Source: Rhyacophila brunnea
Lineage: Eukaryota; Arthropoda; Insecta; Trichoptera; Rhyacophilidae
Assembly (NCBI GenBank): GCA_022495005.1
Contig: JAGYXB010000106.1
Span: forward strand, 124,001-188,000
Direction of reading: 5' to 3'
Length of the DNA: 64,000 nt
The notes beneath the pieces were generated by a model, which worked only from the letters and a program-made list of their open reading frames with translations, was not told the origin of the DNA and did not search any database. This document shows positions 36,217-48,085 of this stretch, piece after piece. The position numbers and the translations under genes were made by a program. Positions within the stretch are counted from its first letter, which is position 1; each line of letters opens with the position of its first letter.

Positions 36217-37944
36217 TAGTATATAATACTAGAGGTCTCGGTAGTGAAACGTACAATGTTGAATAGTTTTTTTTACATTGAAATTATCAGTTCGTTTAAC
36301 TAGTTTCACAATTAAGTTATCTCAGAAGGTGGACTATTATGGCATTATATTATACATATAAGACGGAAAACTAGATATATTCAGGATCATAAATTAACTA
36401 ACCTAATACTTACTTTACTTCGATAGCACGAACCGTAAAACCTCACAACATTTTCAGAATATCTTTGTAAATAAATAATGCCATAAACAAAATAAAATAT
36501 AATTGTTTGAATGTCTGACAATATTTAGATTTTTGATTCACGTTTTTTGATTTAATAGATCTCTGATTGACACTGCGTCCACCTGACAATCATTTTTTTC
36601 AAGAGTTTGATTGTAAATACATCAATAAAATTAAAAAAAAAACATGATTTTTATGTTTGCACATGACAAATAAAGCATTTGAATAAATATTTATTCCAGC
36701 AAGAAAACCATGATACGAAACTGCAATTATTTTGGATTTAGTAAACGAAACATAAATTTGAAAACATCATCATAATATGACATCACGCATTCATTCACCA
36801 GCGGGGTATTATTACTTGGGGATTAAGTATCATTTCGCGACTATAGAGTAAAGAATAGGGCCTTCCTATAAGTTTTCTAATAGTGTCCCAAGTATTGTAG
36901 GAAAAATCATACATCCTTCGCCCCTATGCCCCCTGTTGCCATGGTAATGGAGACTCGCTTAGTGAGCGCTGTTCGGTGTTAGACGGCGGGTGGCTGGCTA
37001 CGTCATGCAAGTAGATTGAGGGGAGCACGAATGGAATTTCAAAGAGGAATATACAGTCACTTGCCAACGAAAAAAAATGATCATGGAAGAAAATTAAAAC
37101 ATATTATGAGAGAGTAATCTGAAATGGTTGTAGGTTCCTACATTACATTAAACATTCGTTTATGCCGCGTTCACACGTGGCGATTTTAGTCGTCGTGGAC
37201 GAACGCAATGTGTTCTCGGAATAAAATTATTCAACGGAAATACGTCGATTCGCCTTTAGAAAATCATTGCACTGGACAAGTCGATTGTATGAATGATAAT
37301 TATCATAGATATCCTCTGTATCTGAAGGTTACTTGCTGTCAGAATTATTATCGACTGACCACCCAGCTTGACAACGGTACCTATAATCAAATTAATCAGA
37401 TACGGTTCACTAACTCTGACACATACCAACCGTAATGTAACCAATTACGAGTACTGAATCTGACTGGTACTAAACTATGAGATAATTTAATTACATGAAT
37501 GTACCTACATTATTATGGAAAATAAATTATACGAGCCGAATTATATTTTAACAAACTCTTGGCGCAAAATAGTAAAAATTTGTTACATAAAGATAATATT
37601 TTATTAATTTTGCAGTTGCAGACCACAACGCCACGCTTCGGGCTATGAGCCCATAATTAGACAGCTGAATCCCAAATTAAAACACTCTAGGTCCGTATCG
37701 ATATTAAGTCAGGTTAAGTGCAATGTTTGCAAATACTCGACAGCATGTGTATGCAAACAATAGAAACAGCAATTTTAAATTACAAATAAGTATCTGAAAC
37801 ATGTACAATTTCGTAACATATGAGTACTTCTCACTCTTCTGTTACTTCTCAATGATTAGATACATTTTATAGTATCATTTTGTAATATATAATTGGTTAA
37901 ATAAATATAGTACATACATGCCGAAATGAGAAACACGCGTCGCA
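36217..37944. other. Unassigned DNA
   Basis: A GC-richer patch at 36920-37030 and a GCGTTCACACGTGGCG motif near 37166, resembling a transposon end, are the only notable points. The opposing frames at 37208-37444 overlap each other and have no domain. Confidence 0.45.
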
Positions 37945-38244
37945 AATAACGATCGGCCGAAATCGACCCACTGCTAGGCGAAAGTCTCCCATAGACCTTC
38001 CACTCTTCTCGGTTCTAGCGCTTTGTTATCATGTACTTTTCATAAACGTAGGATAGTTAAAGCAGAAGGACCTATTGTCATCTAATTGTCGACTTGACGT
38101 CTGGCCTATTGCATTTTTATCAACATGACAATGTATTCTTAACTGCCTCATTATCCATTTACCTTTTTTGCGGTCTTTTCGTGTTATGCAGTTTCCAAGC
38201 CATTGTCTATATATTTTAAGTATCAATTTATACCAATCACCCAC
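37945..38244 (-). pseudogene. Non-LTR retrotransposon (RTE-like) 3' end, old fragment
   Basis: The minus strand reads GNCITRKDRKKGKWIMRQ, which aligns with LSITRKDRKRNEWVRKQ in the better-preserved LINE end at 50407-50937. Further on, after a frameshift, NREEWK and then a TAG followed by QWVDFGR correspond to the family's WKKLGEAFIQQWIDSG ending. At least one frameshift and one stop, plus loss of the middle part, show long decay. This is the region after the reverse-transcriptase fingers and palm; nothing catalytic remains. Confidence 0.65.
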
Positions 38245-38993
38245 AGCCGTTAGAAAGTATTAATTCTACAATAAATATAATTTTTTTTAATAATGTTAAT
38301 ATACCTACCACTCCTTGCAGATAATTAAAAATCCGGTAAAAGCTTTCATTTTACTTCTCTCATGAGTTTGAATTTAATATTATAGAAGTACAATGTTTGA
38401 TGGAAAGAATAAAAAAGCATGCGTTACAGCTCAAAAAAGTTTATAAATATACCCTGCTAAGCCTACCTACGGCAAAAATTAAAAAAAAAGTTCCCTTGTA
38501 ACATTATGTAGGCATGCTATTTAAGCGGAAAGAAAAAAGTTTTACGAACGCTTTACAATGTAAAAGTGAGGTTTTACGCCGCCGTATGAAAATCTTTTAT
38601 TTGAAACGTTACAGGGGAAAAGTGGGCTCCGTGATGACAAATCTACATCATTCACGGAACAACGATAACACGCGAATGACTTGAGGAACGCTTTTACGAC
38701 CGCAGGAATAATTTGTATGTAATTGAGACATTTACCGATCGTTACGTGGCAGAATATAATGTGTTATCATAACTTATATTACCTTTATTGAAACACGTGA
38801 GAACTAATCATATTTAGGCACAAATTATCTCTTTCTTCCCATTTCGCGGAATGCATAGTCGACATAAAATAATTATTTTATTCCTTTCGGGAAGATTAAT
38901 AATTAGGAAACCACCAAGACCATATTATTGGGATCAATATAATGTGTACAGTTTCATCTATTTCTTTTAACCCATTTAGTTATTTGTACATAG
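38245..38993. other. AT-rich DNA, no feature recognised
   Basis: A small imperfect hairpin around CCGTGATG/CATTCACGG near 38628-38658; otherwise nothing. Confidence 0.5.
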
Positions 38994-39415
38994 CAATGTT
39001 TCCCAAACTGTGGTACGAGTACCTCTAGTTGTACATGAACGATTTTAATGGGTACGTGTCTAGCGGCTGTACTTTTTATTTCGTATTAATATTTGATTAA
39101 TTACAATAAAATACAATAATTACAACGTCATTCAACTAATAATTAACAGTTAACATCATTAAAGCGATCAAACATGTTTGATATATTATGTGTGTTGCCA
39201 ATCGTACCATAATATGGTATTCGTACTAAATTTTAGATTTGAAATTAGGAAAAGTCAAATTGATGTTATTGACATGGGAAACAATGTAAGTCTAAAAGGA
39301 AATTTTTGATTATCAGGCGATAACTTAAAAATTGGACTAAAATATTGTCGCCAAAAGTGGGGTGCGCCGGTAAAATTTATGCCTGGCTATCATATAGTAA
39401 GTTTGGGAAGCACTA
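38994..39415. mobile_element. hAT-like MITE relic
   Basis: The left end CAATGTTTCCCAAACTG and the inverted right end TAGTGCTTCCCAAACTT match a CAGTG-TTCCCAAAC type hAT terminal repeat with a few changes. No 8-bp duplication is preserved, so this is older or mis-bounded. Non-coding. Confidence 0.5.
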
Positions 39416-39703
39416 ATTATACTAATGATTTTTTATAATGACATTTTGAGTAGATACATAATATATTTACACAGTTTCGTAGACAATAGTATAAATTCGA
39501 TCACGAAAGTGTTTGTAAGATTAATATAATATAAACAATATATTGGTTAATGTTGGTTATTATGAGTTGCATTTCTAAATAAGCATTTTCATATTTACAT
39601 TTTAAGTCATATACCGATAAAATTCGATCGACTAATTATCGCATTGACATGTGGAAAACAAACGGTGACTTGGAAAATCGCATTAATCGTCAGTTCATAT
39701 ACA
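39416..39703. other. AT-rich DNA, no feature recognised
   Basis: Nothing assignable. Confidence 0.5.
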
Positions 39704-39712
39704 ATGTCAAAT

Positions 39713-40256
39713 TCTTCTTTTCTTCTTCTTTCGACCATGTCCGATCCTAATAGGATCATATCGAGGGTATACTGACAGAACGCATTAACTCAGTTTTTGA
39801 TGTTTTTCTGTTTTAAATGCCAAAATGTATACAATTTTACGCTCTACGTCCTGGTAAAATGCAAAAAGGCATACGATATAATGGTGAGAAAATAGAAACA
39901 TTATTAAATCATATTGTTATTTTTTTTATTCTGATAGAAAGCATGATAATGACCTAATACGTTCTGCGTATACAAAATACAGGACTTGTAACATGTCGTA
40001 TATTGTGTTTGCCATAAAGGTTAGTCTTTATAATGTAGAAAAAATGTTTTTAAATAATAAAAAAATGATGATAATGACTTAATGCATTCTGTCAGTATAC
40101 CCGCCAGATGTCAGCCACTTGCTCAACCTATTAGGTCCATACCCTGATACACAAATTGAAAAACAATATGTGTACTTGCCAGACTCAGGATTCGAACCTG
40201 GGACACACTGCGTTATAGTCAAACGCTTAAGCCGCGCGGCCACCATGGGTCAAATC
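39713..40256 (-). mobile_element. tRNA-derived SINE interrupted by a transposon, 9-bp TSD
   Basis: On the minus strand the head (about 40256 leftward) has an A-box-like GGCCGCGCGG segment and a perfect B box GGTTCGAATCC. The body runs to 40103, is broken by the element at 39765-40102, and resumes with the GATCCT-AAT-AGGATC hairpin and a GAA-rich tail (39713-39732). The nine-base repeat ATGTCAAAT flanks the whole (39704-39712, 40257-40265). About 55 bp of SINE body, including the CCTCCAC hairpin, are missing at the insertion point. Confidence 0.82.
39765..40102. mobile_element. TIR transposon inserted in SINE
   Basis: Terminal repeats GGGTATACTGACAGAA, then C or T, then GCATTAA, face inward at 39765 and 40102: about 24 bp with one mismatch. 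The 338-bp interior is AT-rich and non-coding. No duplication of host SINE sequence was found at the edges. The superfamily is not clear. Confidence 0.75.
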
Positions 40257-40357
40257 ATGTCAAATAGTGTCATATTATTTGAAGCTTTCATTCTTTCCCG
40301 ATGCGATCATATTAGGTGTTATCATTCGAAAGAAAGGTACATTTGTGACATGTGACT

Positions 40358-40642
40358 GGGGCCTTATGTTATAACTTGTGATATGAAGTCACCCGACGAC
40401 ATGACGTAATTGTGACGTAAGCCCAATACACGCTCGAGGCAAGCCGCCCAACGCATACGGCTCACCATAAATAATATTATGCTGAAACACCTATTCGTGT
40501 ATGGGGACATTAAATAACGCCAGTATTTGAGTAGCGTTAATTGTTAAATGCTTTAACTCACTCCGTTAGTACGTCACAATGATGTCATATGACGTCATGT
40601 CGACCGGGCGACTTCAACTCGCAAGTTACAACATAAGGCCCC
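40358..40642. mobile_element. Palindromic MITE with ~65-bp arms
   Basis: The left arm (40358-40420) starts GGGGCCTTATGTT; the right arm (40570-40642) starts with the same motif on the other strand. The arms share an AAGTCRCCCG block and a CGACATGACGT block. The unpaired centre is about 150 bp. Several TGACGT/TGACGTCA-type sites lie in the arms. No target duplication is obvious. A fold-back transcript would form a long hairpin. Confidence 0.75.
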
Positions 40643-41568
40643 TGGTCTTGCAATCCGCTTCCTATATGCGACAATTAGCTAAGATCAGTGACTAACAACA
40701 CATAGAAATGAAAACGGGTGTTTGATGTAAGTGATAAAACAGGATAATATTGTCGGTATGGAACGTTTGTGTGTTGTAACGTGGTACCTGCTGTCAAATC
40801 TGTAGAAAAAAAATACGACGATCTGATTCGGTAGAGAGAGAGATGACTAATTGATAGTCAGTAAACGGTTAAAACTATGATCGTTGTATTGGCAGATAGT
40901 AGACATTAATTATTAACAATACGTTAATATGTATTATTACTCAGACATGATACGGCCTACTATGTGTCGATTTCAGGTGAAGTCTTTTAATAAAATAATT
41001 ATTTTCGCCCACATTATGTGTTCAGAATATGGGTTTTTTATGAATGTAAGATAACGGATGTCATTGAAGAATATGTTACCTATAACTAGTAGAAAGTTTT
41101 ATTCTGAATAAATAAAAACCAGATGAAGCAGGGAATATGAACCGTATTATTTATGTACACAAAAAACATAACCAGATGCCAATCCGTCGAATGTTTGGCA
41201 AAGTAAAATACACAAACAATATCCATTTAACAAAAATCTATAAAAAGCGATGGAATATTATAATAGCGAGTCTAGTGTATATAGCGAAGTGATTGTTTTC
41301 AATTCATATGAATTTTTCATATGATCACCATACATGTTGTTTATTACTAGGAATGCGACCCATATGTATTTACTTAGAAACTTCTAAGACATAATAGCAA
41401 GTATGTAATAATATAATAGTATATTATATAAGGAATTCCAAAATATCTTATCACTCATGCGGTCGTAATTAAATAATATAATATACAGTATTTACCATTA
41501 ATTTGGGATGTATGCAATGACATTAATAATATGGACGAAGCATCTGGACAAAAAAATGACACTCACTC
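40643..41568. other. AT-rich DNA, no feature recognised
   Basis: Nothing assignable. Confidence 0.5.
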
Positions 41569-41767
41569 TTTTGTCGGGTCCGCCGAATGGCATAATCTGT
41601 TTTAACGCCATTACAATAAAGGTGATATTGCTATAAATTCCCGATGCTTTTTGTCGGGTCTGCCGAATGGTTCGGTTCGAACTAGTTCGCTCAAATAAAC
41701 ATTGACACTAGAAACACTGTTCTAACGCCATTACAATAAAGGTGATATTGATATAAATTCCCGATGC
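41569..41767 (+). repeat. Imperfect tandem duplication
   Basis: Two copies (41569-41647 and 41648-41767) start TTTTGTCGGGTC and end ATAAATTCCCGATGC. The second has about 41 extra bases, including the perfect palindrome CGAACTAGTTCG at 41678-41689. The shared parts differ at only a few positions, so the event is recent or the sequence is a small satellite. Confidence 0.8.
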
Positions 41768-41960
41768 GTGATATCGCATAATAGAAATTGCGTGACGTCT
41801 ACCTATACATGTGCGAATGTCGATATGCGCGAATTTACTTGCTAGCTACTGTATTGAGTGCGTTGTCCAATAATAATGTCATTGGATGTATGCATGCGCG
41901 TTCATTCAATTTTAGATACATATAAAACTCGTTCCCAAAACGCATACAATTGAGCGCAGT

Positions 41961-41984
41961 ACCTACCTACCTACCTACCTACCC
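41961..41984 (+). repeat. ACCT microsatellite
   Basis: Five ACCT units followed by ACCC. Confidence 0.9.
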
Positions 41985-42409
41985 ATTGTAACAAAAGTAA
42001 TAAAGATAAAATAATTTGGTGTGTACAACTCAATGTATTGTAACGCATAATCGTTTCATGGTATAAATAGTTTTATCGATCTGTTTTGTCTGCATGTAAA
42101 AATCTAAAAATAGGAATTTACAATAATAATTATTCATAAACTCTATTTGCGTAGTTACCTGAGTTAAATGTAATCCTTATTCCACATATTTGTATTAATC
42201 ATCAAGGCTTCAATGGGATGCTGTCAACTGAATATCAACTGACAAGAATGAAGCTGACGAAACGGGCCCTAATGATTATTTAACTATTTGGAATACGTGC
42301 TATCTACATAACTATGGTGTTTTATTTTCATTATTAGTACAAGGTCTTTCCATCAAGAATTCACAGTTAGGTACACGGTTACGAAAAGAAAACATAAATC
42401 TTGTTTATT
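41985..42409. other. AT-rich DNA, no feature recognised
   Basis: Nothing assignable. Confidence 0.5.
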
Positions 42410-42660
42410 ATAAGAAGGAATTCATACAATAAAAGAATATCACAAGGATTAAGAATGTAATATTCTTTGTTGAACATTCATATTTCGGAAACTTCGCAAA
42501 AACTATTAGAAATAATCTTGAAAAAAATGTTGCATGGCGGGAATCGTGCCCGCATCCATCGCATTCCGGTCAATGTGCTTTGCCAATTTTCATCATGATT
42601 TTTTCTAATATGTATGTTTCTGAGGTGTTTCTGAATTACTTATGTAAGTGCGGTTGAAAC
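42410..42660. mobile_element. Long-inverted-repeat element with tRNA-like core, copy 3
   Basis: The left arm has the family's terminal GAAGGAATTC, ATTAAGAATG and AAGAATGT..ATTCTT blocks. A tRNA-like core lies on the minus strand (42530-42595), with a perfect T stem GCGGG/CCCGC and B-box variant GGCACGATTCC. It is followed by a right arm, TTTTTTCTAATATGTATG then TTTCTGAGG, ending near TTGAAAC. The A box and part of the spacer are deleted. Confidence 0.6.
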
Positions 42661-44825
42661 TATATATATTGTTATGAAGGTCTATGGATATAAAATTGTA
42701 TAGTGGAATTTAAAAATAAACTAAAAGCCAATTTTTGATGTAAACGATCACAATACGTTCAAAAAGAGGTGAAATCAGAAATTTTAGTTTTTACATGAAT
42801 ACATAGATGAAACTAGTTAAGTGATATTTTAAAATGAGTTATGTACCACTACGACGTTTATTTACTGCGTTATCGTTATGTTGAGAGCTTGTTAACGTTT
42901 TTAAGTATTAAATAATTTTATAGGTTAATGTAAAACGTAGCGGAAATGTATCTGAACAAAAATGCCCAAAATTTTAACACTCCATTCTACGATTATAATA
43001 ATACTATTTAGTTGCGAAATATTAGCGTACACTATTACAAGATACTTAAGTAGACAATGTACCTACAAGACAATGGGTAATCGGGCATCGGGAGTAAGAA
43101 TAAAAGACTACATTTATGACAAATGGTTCCGTGAAATCTGAAAGAATAAAGCATCAGCATTGTCAGCGTGCGCAGTGATGCACGATCGTGTGCCTAAACC
43201 AGCGTAGCACGAGAGACGCTCGTAGCAGGAGAGGAAAAGCATTATTCGTAGAGGCGTAGATACCCAGTAAAAGCCACGTCTACGAATTGAAACGGAAGTT
43301 TGCGGTTGGCAAGATAGAGCGTGGTTATTCTTTGACATGATGCTTTTCCGACATGCGCACAACATCGCGCGAGAAATGCAGCCTTACTTTTGACACATAT
43401 GTGACACGTTCAATCCGTTCATGACGGAATAAGACGCCACGACGCCAATCATCAGACTCACGTAAGTTATATGATTTGTGAAATGCTCATCTCAATTAAT
43501 AATACACCTCAAAACTCACAACGTGATTATGACGTAAAGACATGTATTCTATCGTAATTGACGCCGAACACGTTACATGTCATTCGCAGCCCACCTATGG
43601 TAGGAAAACAGCATACCGATTCTATTCACAGCTAGTACATATTATTATTATGACGTAATATGTTGTTGATTAAGTTTTTATATTACTAATCAATTTACGT
43701 TTTGCTTCAGCGATTTTGCTTGATTTCTGCGTTACGTAGTCAACATTATAATTCAGTGATATTAATCCGCATAAAGAAAATTATATGAATTAAATACGTG
43801 AACAGTTTCTACATTTTACAAGATTAGTTACCTTCGTCAATGTACAGAAAGAAGGTTAAACATTTATATGTCACTTAATTTTATTTAGTTTCCTTTGTTA
43901 TTTCGATTGGATAATACAGTATATGTCAAGCTTAATTTGTTTTTTATCCATTAATAAGGGGCTGAGAAATGACAAAAGAAGTTTAGTTTGAAAAAGTTTT
44001 TTATGCGATTTCTTGAAGATATATCTAAATCTCATAATGTAAATGTAGAATGTATTATGATATTATGTAAATACTATCAATATAATACATATATAAAATA
44101 TTCAGAGGATTTAGAATTAAAAAATTAAACAATTCAGCAAAATGACAGATTGCACGATAAATACAATTTTTTGAAAGCAACATAAAATGCATTCGACACT
44201 TTTATTTAAAGGTGATCGATTCAAATTTAATTCTGAATATACATTATTGTGTCGGCTGACTAAAATGCGGTTTCACCACCACACATTCTATGAAACACGA
44301 GCTTAACATGTCGGACACAACGTTAAAACAATCCAAAATAATTAAAATCGAACAAGCTTTGTGTTAAATCGAAACGAATTAAATAACTGGTTAAAGTAAA
44401 TTGTTCAAAGAGCTTTTTAATAATCAACGTTTCGCTATTGCGAAATGAATAATAATGTCATCCCATGCGAAATTCAACCTAGATATTATTCTCTTGACAA
44501 TAAAAAGTGTTTTTTTTTTACTTGGAAAACGGTAATGTCGACGTTAAAGTCAATAGAAAGCCATTATAAAACCATTAAGAGGCTAAGGTTATACCTAAGT
44601 AGTTAAGTACCTAGAAATTTTAGAGAGTAGGTACGCATTCCCGAAGATAGTATTATCAACAGAAATATAAAAACGATAAACTACACAGTGCAGTCATTCA
44701 GGGTGGAATAGATCCATCGGCTGAAATCTAGAGATCTAGGTAGTTTTTTTACGCATAGCAGTAATTCTATTGGAATTAAAAGTGTAAAAATCTCTTGACA
44801 CGAAATTTTATATTTTTGCTGTAAA
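42661..44825. other. AT-rich DNA with one small hairpin
   Basis: TTCGTAGA (43244-43251) pairs with TCTACGAA (43283-43290) within a less AT-rich patch at 43140-43450. The 83-codon minus-strand frame there has no recognised domain. Confidence 0.45.
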
Positions 44826-44832
44826 TGTAAAG

Positions 44833-45036
44833 CCCGCCCGTCGTCGTCGAGTGGTAAAGGGTCTGCTTATGCAGCCTTGGGTCCAGATTTCGAATCCCTG
44901 GTCTGGCAAATTTCATTGATGTTTTTCAGTGTATGTTTCGAGAGCATGCACATGATAAACTGAGCAAGTGGCTATTATATCTCGTAAACAATCTGTTGAG
45001 AAATCTCGTCGTAAGGCAGCAAGATTCACACCGGAT
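44833..45036 (+). mobile_element. tRNA-derived SINE (related family), 7-bp TSD
   Basis: The head has an A-box-like TCGTCGAGTGG and a B box TTTCGAATCC, followed by the GGTCTGGCAA motif and a TGAGCAAGTGGCT body motif shared with the SINE at 58529-58747. TGTAAAG flanks it (44826-44832, 45037-45043). It lacks the two 3' hairpins of the other copies, so it is probably a sister subfamily. Confidence 0.72.
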
Positions 45037-45043
45037 TGTAAAG

Positions 45044-47169
45044 ATAATGAAAAATAACCTTTATCGCAATGCAAAAACAATGTCTAGACATATTTTAATA
45101 AAATATTAGAGACGAAAACAAGGTATGACACTATGAAAAATATTTTGGCGAAATCTAGACTAAGTCAACTAAAGAAAAATAATAATGTCATCATATAAGA
45201 AATAAAACGAAATAGTTTTAATGATTCTAGACATATAGCCGCTAATAATTACGTAATATTGAATCAGTTGGTATTTATTACATTTATTGAAAAATAAATA
45301 TGGCCTACAGGTTGCGCTCCACAGGAGTGTCGCATGCATTTTCCAATAATCTTTTAGATATTAACATATAATACAATAATATTGCATGCAGCTGTTTCTG
45401 TATCGACGTCTATCGCCTTTTGAAGTTTTCAAAATAAGCGAGAACAAAGCACAATTTTCAATATAGCGATACATTGAATTCCAACACGAAACTTTGGAAG
45501 GTAATAAAATGCATATGCAAGCATTTCTGGTGACCTTCTTAAAACCATTTTCCCCCTTCGATATTAAAAACCATAATGCCGTGATATTATAACAAAGTAT
45601 AATATTACATAGACATGGTTATAATCTGTTATATTTATTAGTTACCAATATTACAATTTTAATTATTAACCAAAGCATTATAAATATAACAAATTAATAA
45701 TCATTAAAGACCCGCTGAATCAAATGGTAAATTAATTAAAATGTGAATGTAAACAATTTTGTGTCATGTAAAAATCTAGTAGGAATTTTCAATTAAATTC
45801 ACTGTTTAAATATAATCAATATAGCGCCCACTCACTCTAAAGCAAGTGCAGAATCGGTTGTTCCATGACCCATGAGTCTTTGGTTCAAATGCTGTAGTTA
45901 AATAAATCCATACAATAGTCAAATAATAATTGTATTAAATAAATTTAGTTTTTGAAGTGTCTTTATTTGACTTTAGTGTGGGTATAACTAACAACCAATA
46001 CTAGTAAAAAGTTTGCTACACTGTGTGAATGGTGATTTATGTTTTATTAATTATTGCTTTAATTTTGTCACAATATAACAGATTATTATTTAGGTACTTA
46101 TTTTGCAAGTTTGCCTATATTATTCATTTTACAAAACACCAATTAACGTACGGTCATATCTAACAATGGCACATTCGTAACTTCAGAAAAATGTTTGATA
46201 CAATTAATCAATTCACATGAAAATCACTCAACCTCTCACATAATATTATTAAGAGTGCGAAACGAGTTTTTCATAATAGATTTTGTAAAAACTATATATA
46301 TATATAGGCACAATCAGGAAATATTATTGAGTCGTATGCAAATAAATGTGTAATTTATCGAAGTATCAAGGATCTTTAATTTTTATTGTCAGCCCAACAG
46401 CACCTGTGCTTACGAGCCAGGTTTTCACCCTTGCGTTAGATCCACATTATACACATTTATTTTTATTACAAACATCTGTCCCATTGGAGCATTACCCCGT
46501 GTACTTAATACTTAGTACGCCGCCCGCATATATTTGAAATTCACATGCGACTTTCGGTATTCACATTTCCCTAAGCCCAGCCAACAGAAATCTCAATGTC
46601 ACATACTGTTGGGAGCGTCGGATTTTCGGGAATTAGATTTCGACTCAGGAGAAACTTGGGGCGACACACAGGGGCTTTTCCCGATGAAAGCGTATTATTA
46701 TTATCATCGTGGTCACATACTACAATATAATCTTGATTATCTATAACATATAACTATTATAATAGCATGATAAAGAAAATGGTGTACCTACCTAACAGTT
46801 AACTGAGAAAATGTACTTAAACATTATATTCAGTCAACAGAATTTGAATCACTAGCAAAATGCATTGCCTCTGTGCTACATTAGGCGGATAAAGACGAAA
46901 GATGGAGTTCGTCCGACCAAATGATGGAATCCACGGTCCTTTTTAATACAGTCGGCTATGTGGGCGACGGAAGCATGGATCGGTGGACAGATATAGTGGA
47001 GATATTGAGAAAAAGTCCCAATACTCAACGAAGATGAAAATAACAAAGCGATGAGGTATTTTTATAGTTATCACATATTGATATATTGAATAGGAAGCAT
47101 TGATGAATAATAACATCACCGATATAATATAATATATAAAAAATGTGTTTTCTTCTATAATAAAGGATC
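45044..47169. other. AT-rich DNA, no gene recognised
   Basis: An AT dinucleotide tract lies near 46294. The patch 46510-46690 is less AT-rich with two adjoining plus-strand frames of 63 and 70 codons, neither with a recognised domain. Confidence 0.45.
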
Positions 47170-47712
47170 GACCATCAGTGGGAAGGGCGGATGTGAAGCG
47201 GAAATAAGAAGGCGCACACATATTGCAAAAAATGCGATGGCACGTCTTACCAGTATATGGAAGGATCGGGGAATTTCGATTGCTACACAAATGATGCTTG
47301 TGCAAACATTAGCGCTCTCGATATTTCTATACGGAGTCGAGTCATGGAGCCTGAAGACAAGGATGCTTTGTATTTCTTAGACGTAGTATAGGACGAACCA
47401 GTCAATCATCCAGAGACTGCAGATAAAGGAACGGCTTTCGACAATATGTCTGAGACGAATTCTGCAGTTTTTTGGACATATTGTCAGGCGCGGACCGGAC
47501 AACCTGGAGAGACTGGTGGTTTTGGGTGGCCTCCAGGGAAGGCGAAGCAGAGGAAGAGCATCTAGAGCAACCAAGTGAAAGAGCTGACTGGGATCCATTC
47601 TGCCCTGAGAGAAGCGGAACATCGAGAAGGATGGAAAATCTTGGTCGCTCACAGGATGACGAAATTAGAATGTGGTCACGATCCTCAGCCACGAGTGTAC
47701 GACCAAGAAGAG
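47170..47712 (+). pseudogene. LINE reverse-transcriptase C-terminal remnant
   Basis: From 47186 the frame reads GGCEAEIRRRTHIAKNAMA, then FLYGVESWSLK, then LQFFGHIVRRGPDNLERLV. These are typical of the region after the reverse-transcriptase core in non-LTR elements with an E-I-R-R-R, LYG-ES-W and FGHI-R series. Around 47360 the usual segment between SLK and RTNQSI is shortened and has stops. Near 47570 a frameshift moves the tail (ELTGIHSALREAEHREGW) to another frame. Frames of 91-121 codons on the minus strand are shadows of it. The clade is uncertain; sequence style differs from the RTE-like end at 50407. Confidence 0.72.
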
Positions 47713-47917
47713 AGAAAGAATCAAACATAACTTTATATATATTTAATAATGGATAAAAAAAAATCATTACTCATAAGTATACCTAGGGTTAACTTGGGCG
47801 TATTTTTTGACAAGACTAAGCGTTAGTTGAAAGTCTACCATTTAACACAATGGATCGTTTCTCCACCACACAACGCATAAAAATCATACTACGAATATGG
47901 AAAATCTTTGGTGGTTT
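47713..47917. other. AT-rich DNA, no feature recognised
   Basis: Nothing assignable. Confidence 0.5.
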
Positions 47918-48085
47918 CTAGAAGAATAATTATTTAATAGAAATAATTCGCATGAATCATCCACGGATCGATAGCTTAGAGGCGAAAGCACTTACACGGA
48001 AAATGAAAAACGTGAGTTCGAGTCCCACTAGGTCTAACTTTTTACTAGATTTTTTCTAATGTATTATATGTGTCTGAGGTTTAAA
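47918..48085 (+). mobile_element. tRNA-core element, copy 4 (partly deleted left arm)
   Basis: The left edge, GTTTCTAGAAGAATAATTAT, matches the outer end of copy 1's left arm in the same orientation. A plus-strand tRNA-like core follows (47965-48035), with a perfect A box TAGCTTAGAGG and B box AGTTCGAGTCC. The right arm then carries TTTTTTCTAATGTATTATATG and a CTGAGG block. Core orientation is opposite to copies 1-3, as expected if the whole element is flipped. Confidence 0.55.

Noticed and set aside
37166..37200. Transposon end (GCGTTCACACGTGGCG)
   Set aside because: No facing partner was found within the next kilobases.
41921..41960. TATA-box promoter (TATAAAA at 41921)
   Set aside because: The nearest initiator-like CAGT is further downstream than usual, and TATAAAA is common in such AT-rich DNA.
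45838..45900. tRNA-like SINE head around a TTGGTTCAAATGC motif
   Set aside because: Only a B-box-like string is present, without an A box, stems or family similarity.
46346..46746. Two consecutive plus-strand frames as exons
   Set aside because: Neither product resembles a family I know and no splice logic links them.
47377..47767. Minus-strand frames of 91 and 121 codons
   Set aside because: They are antisense to the LINE remnant and arise from its composition.
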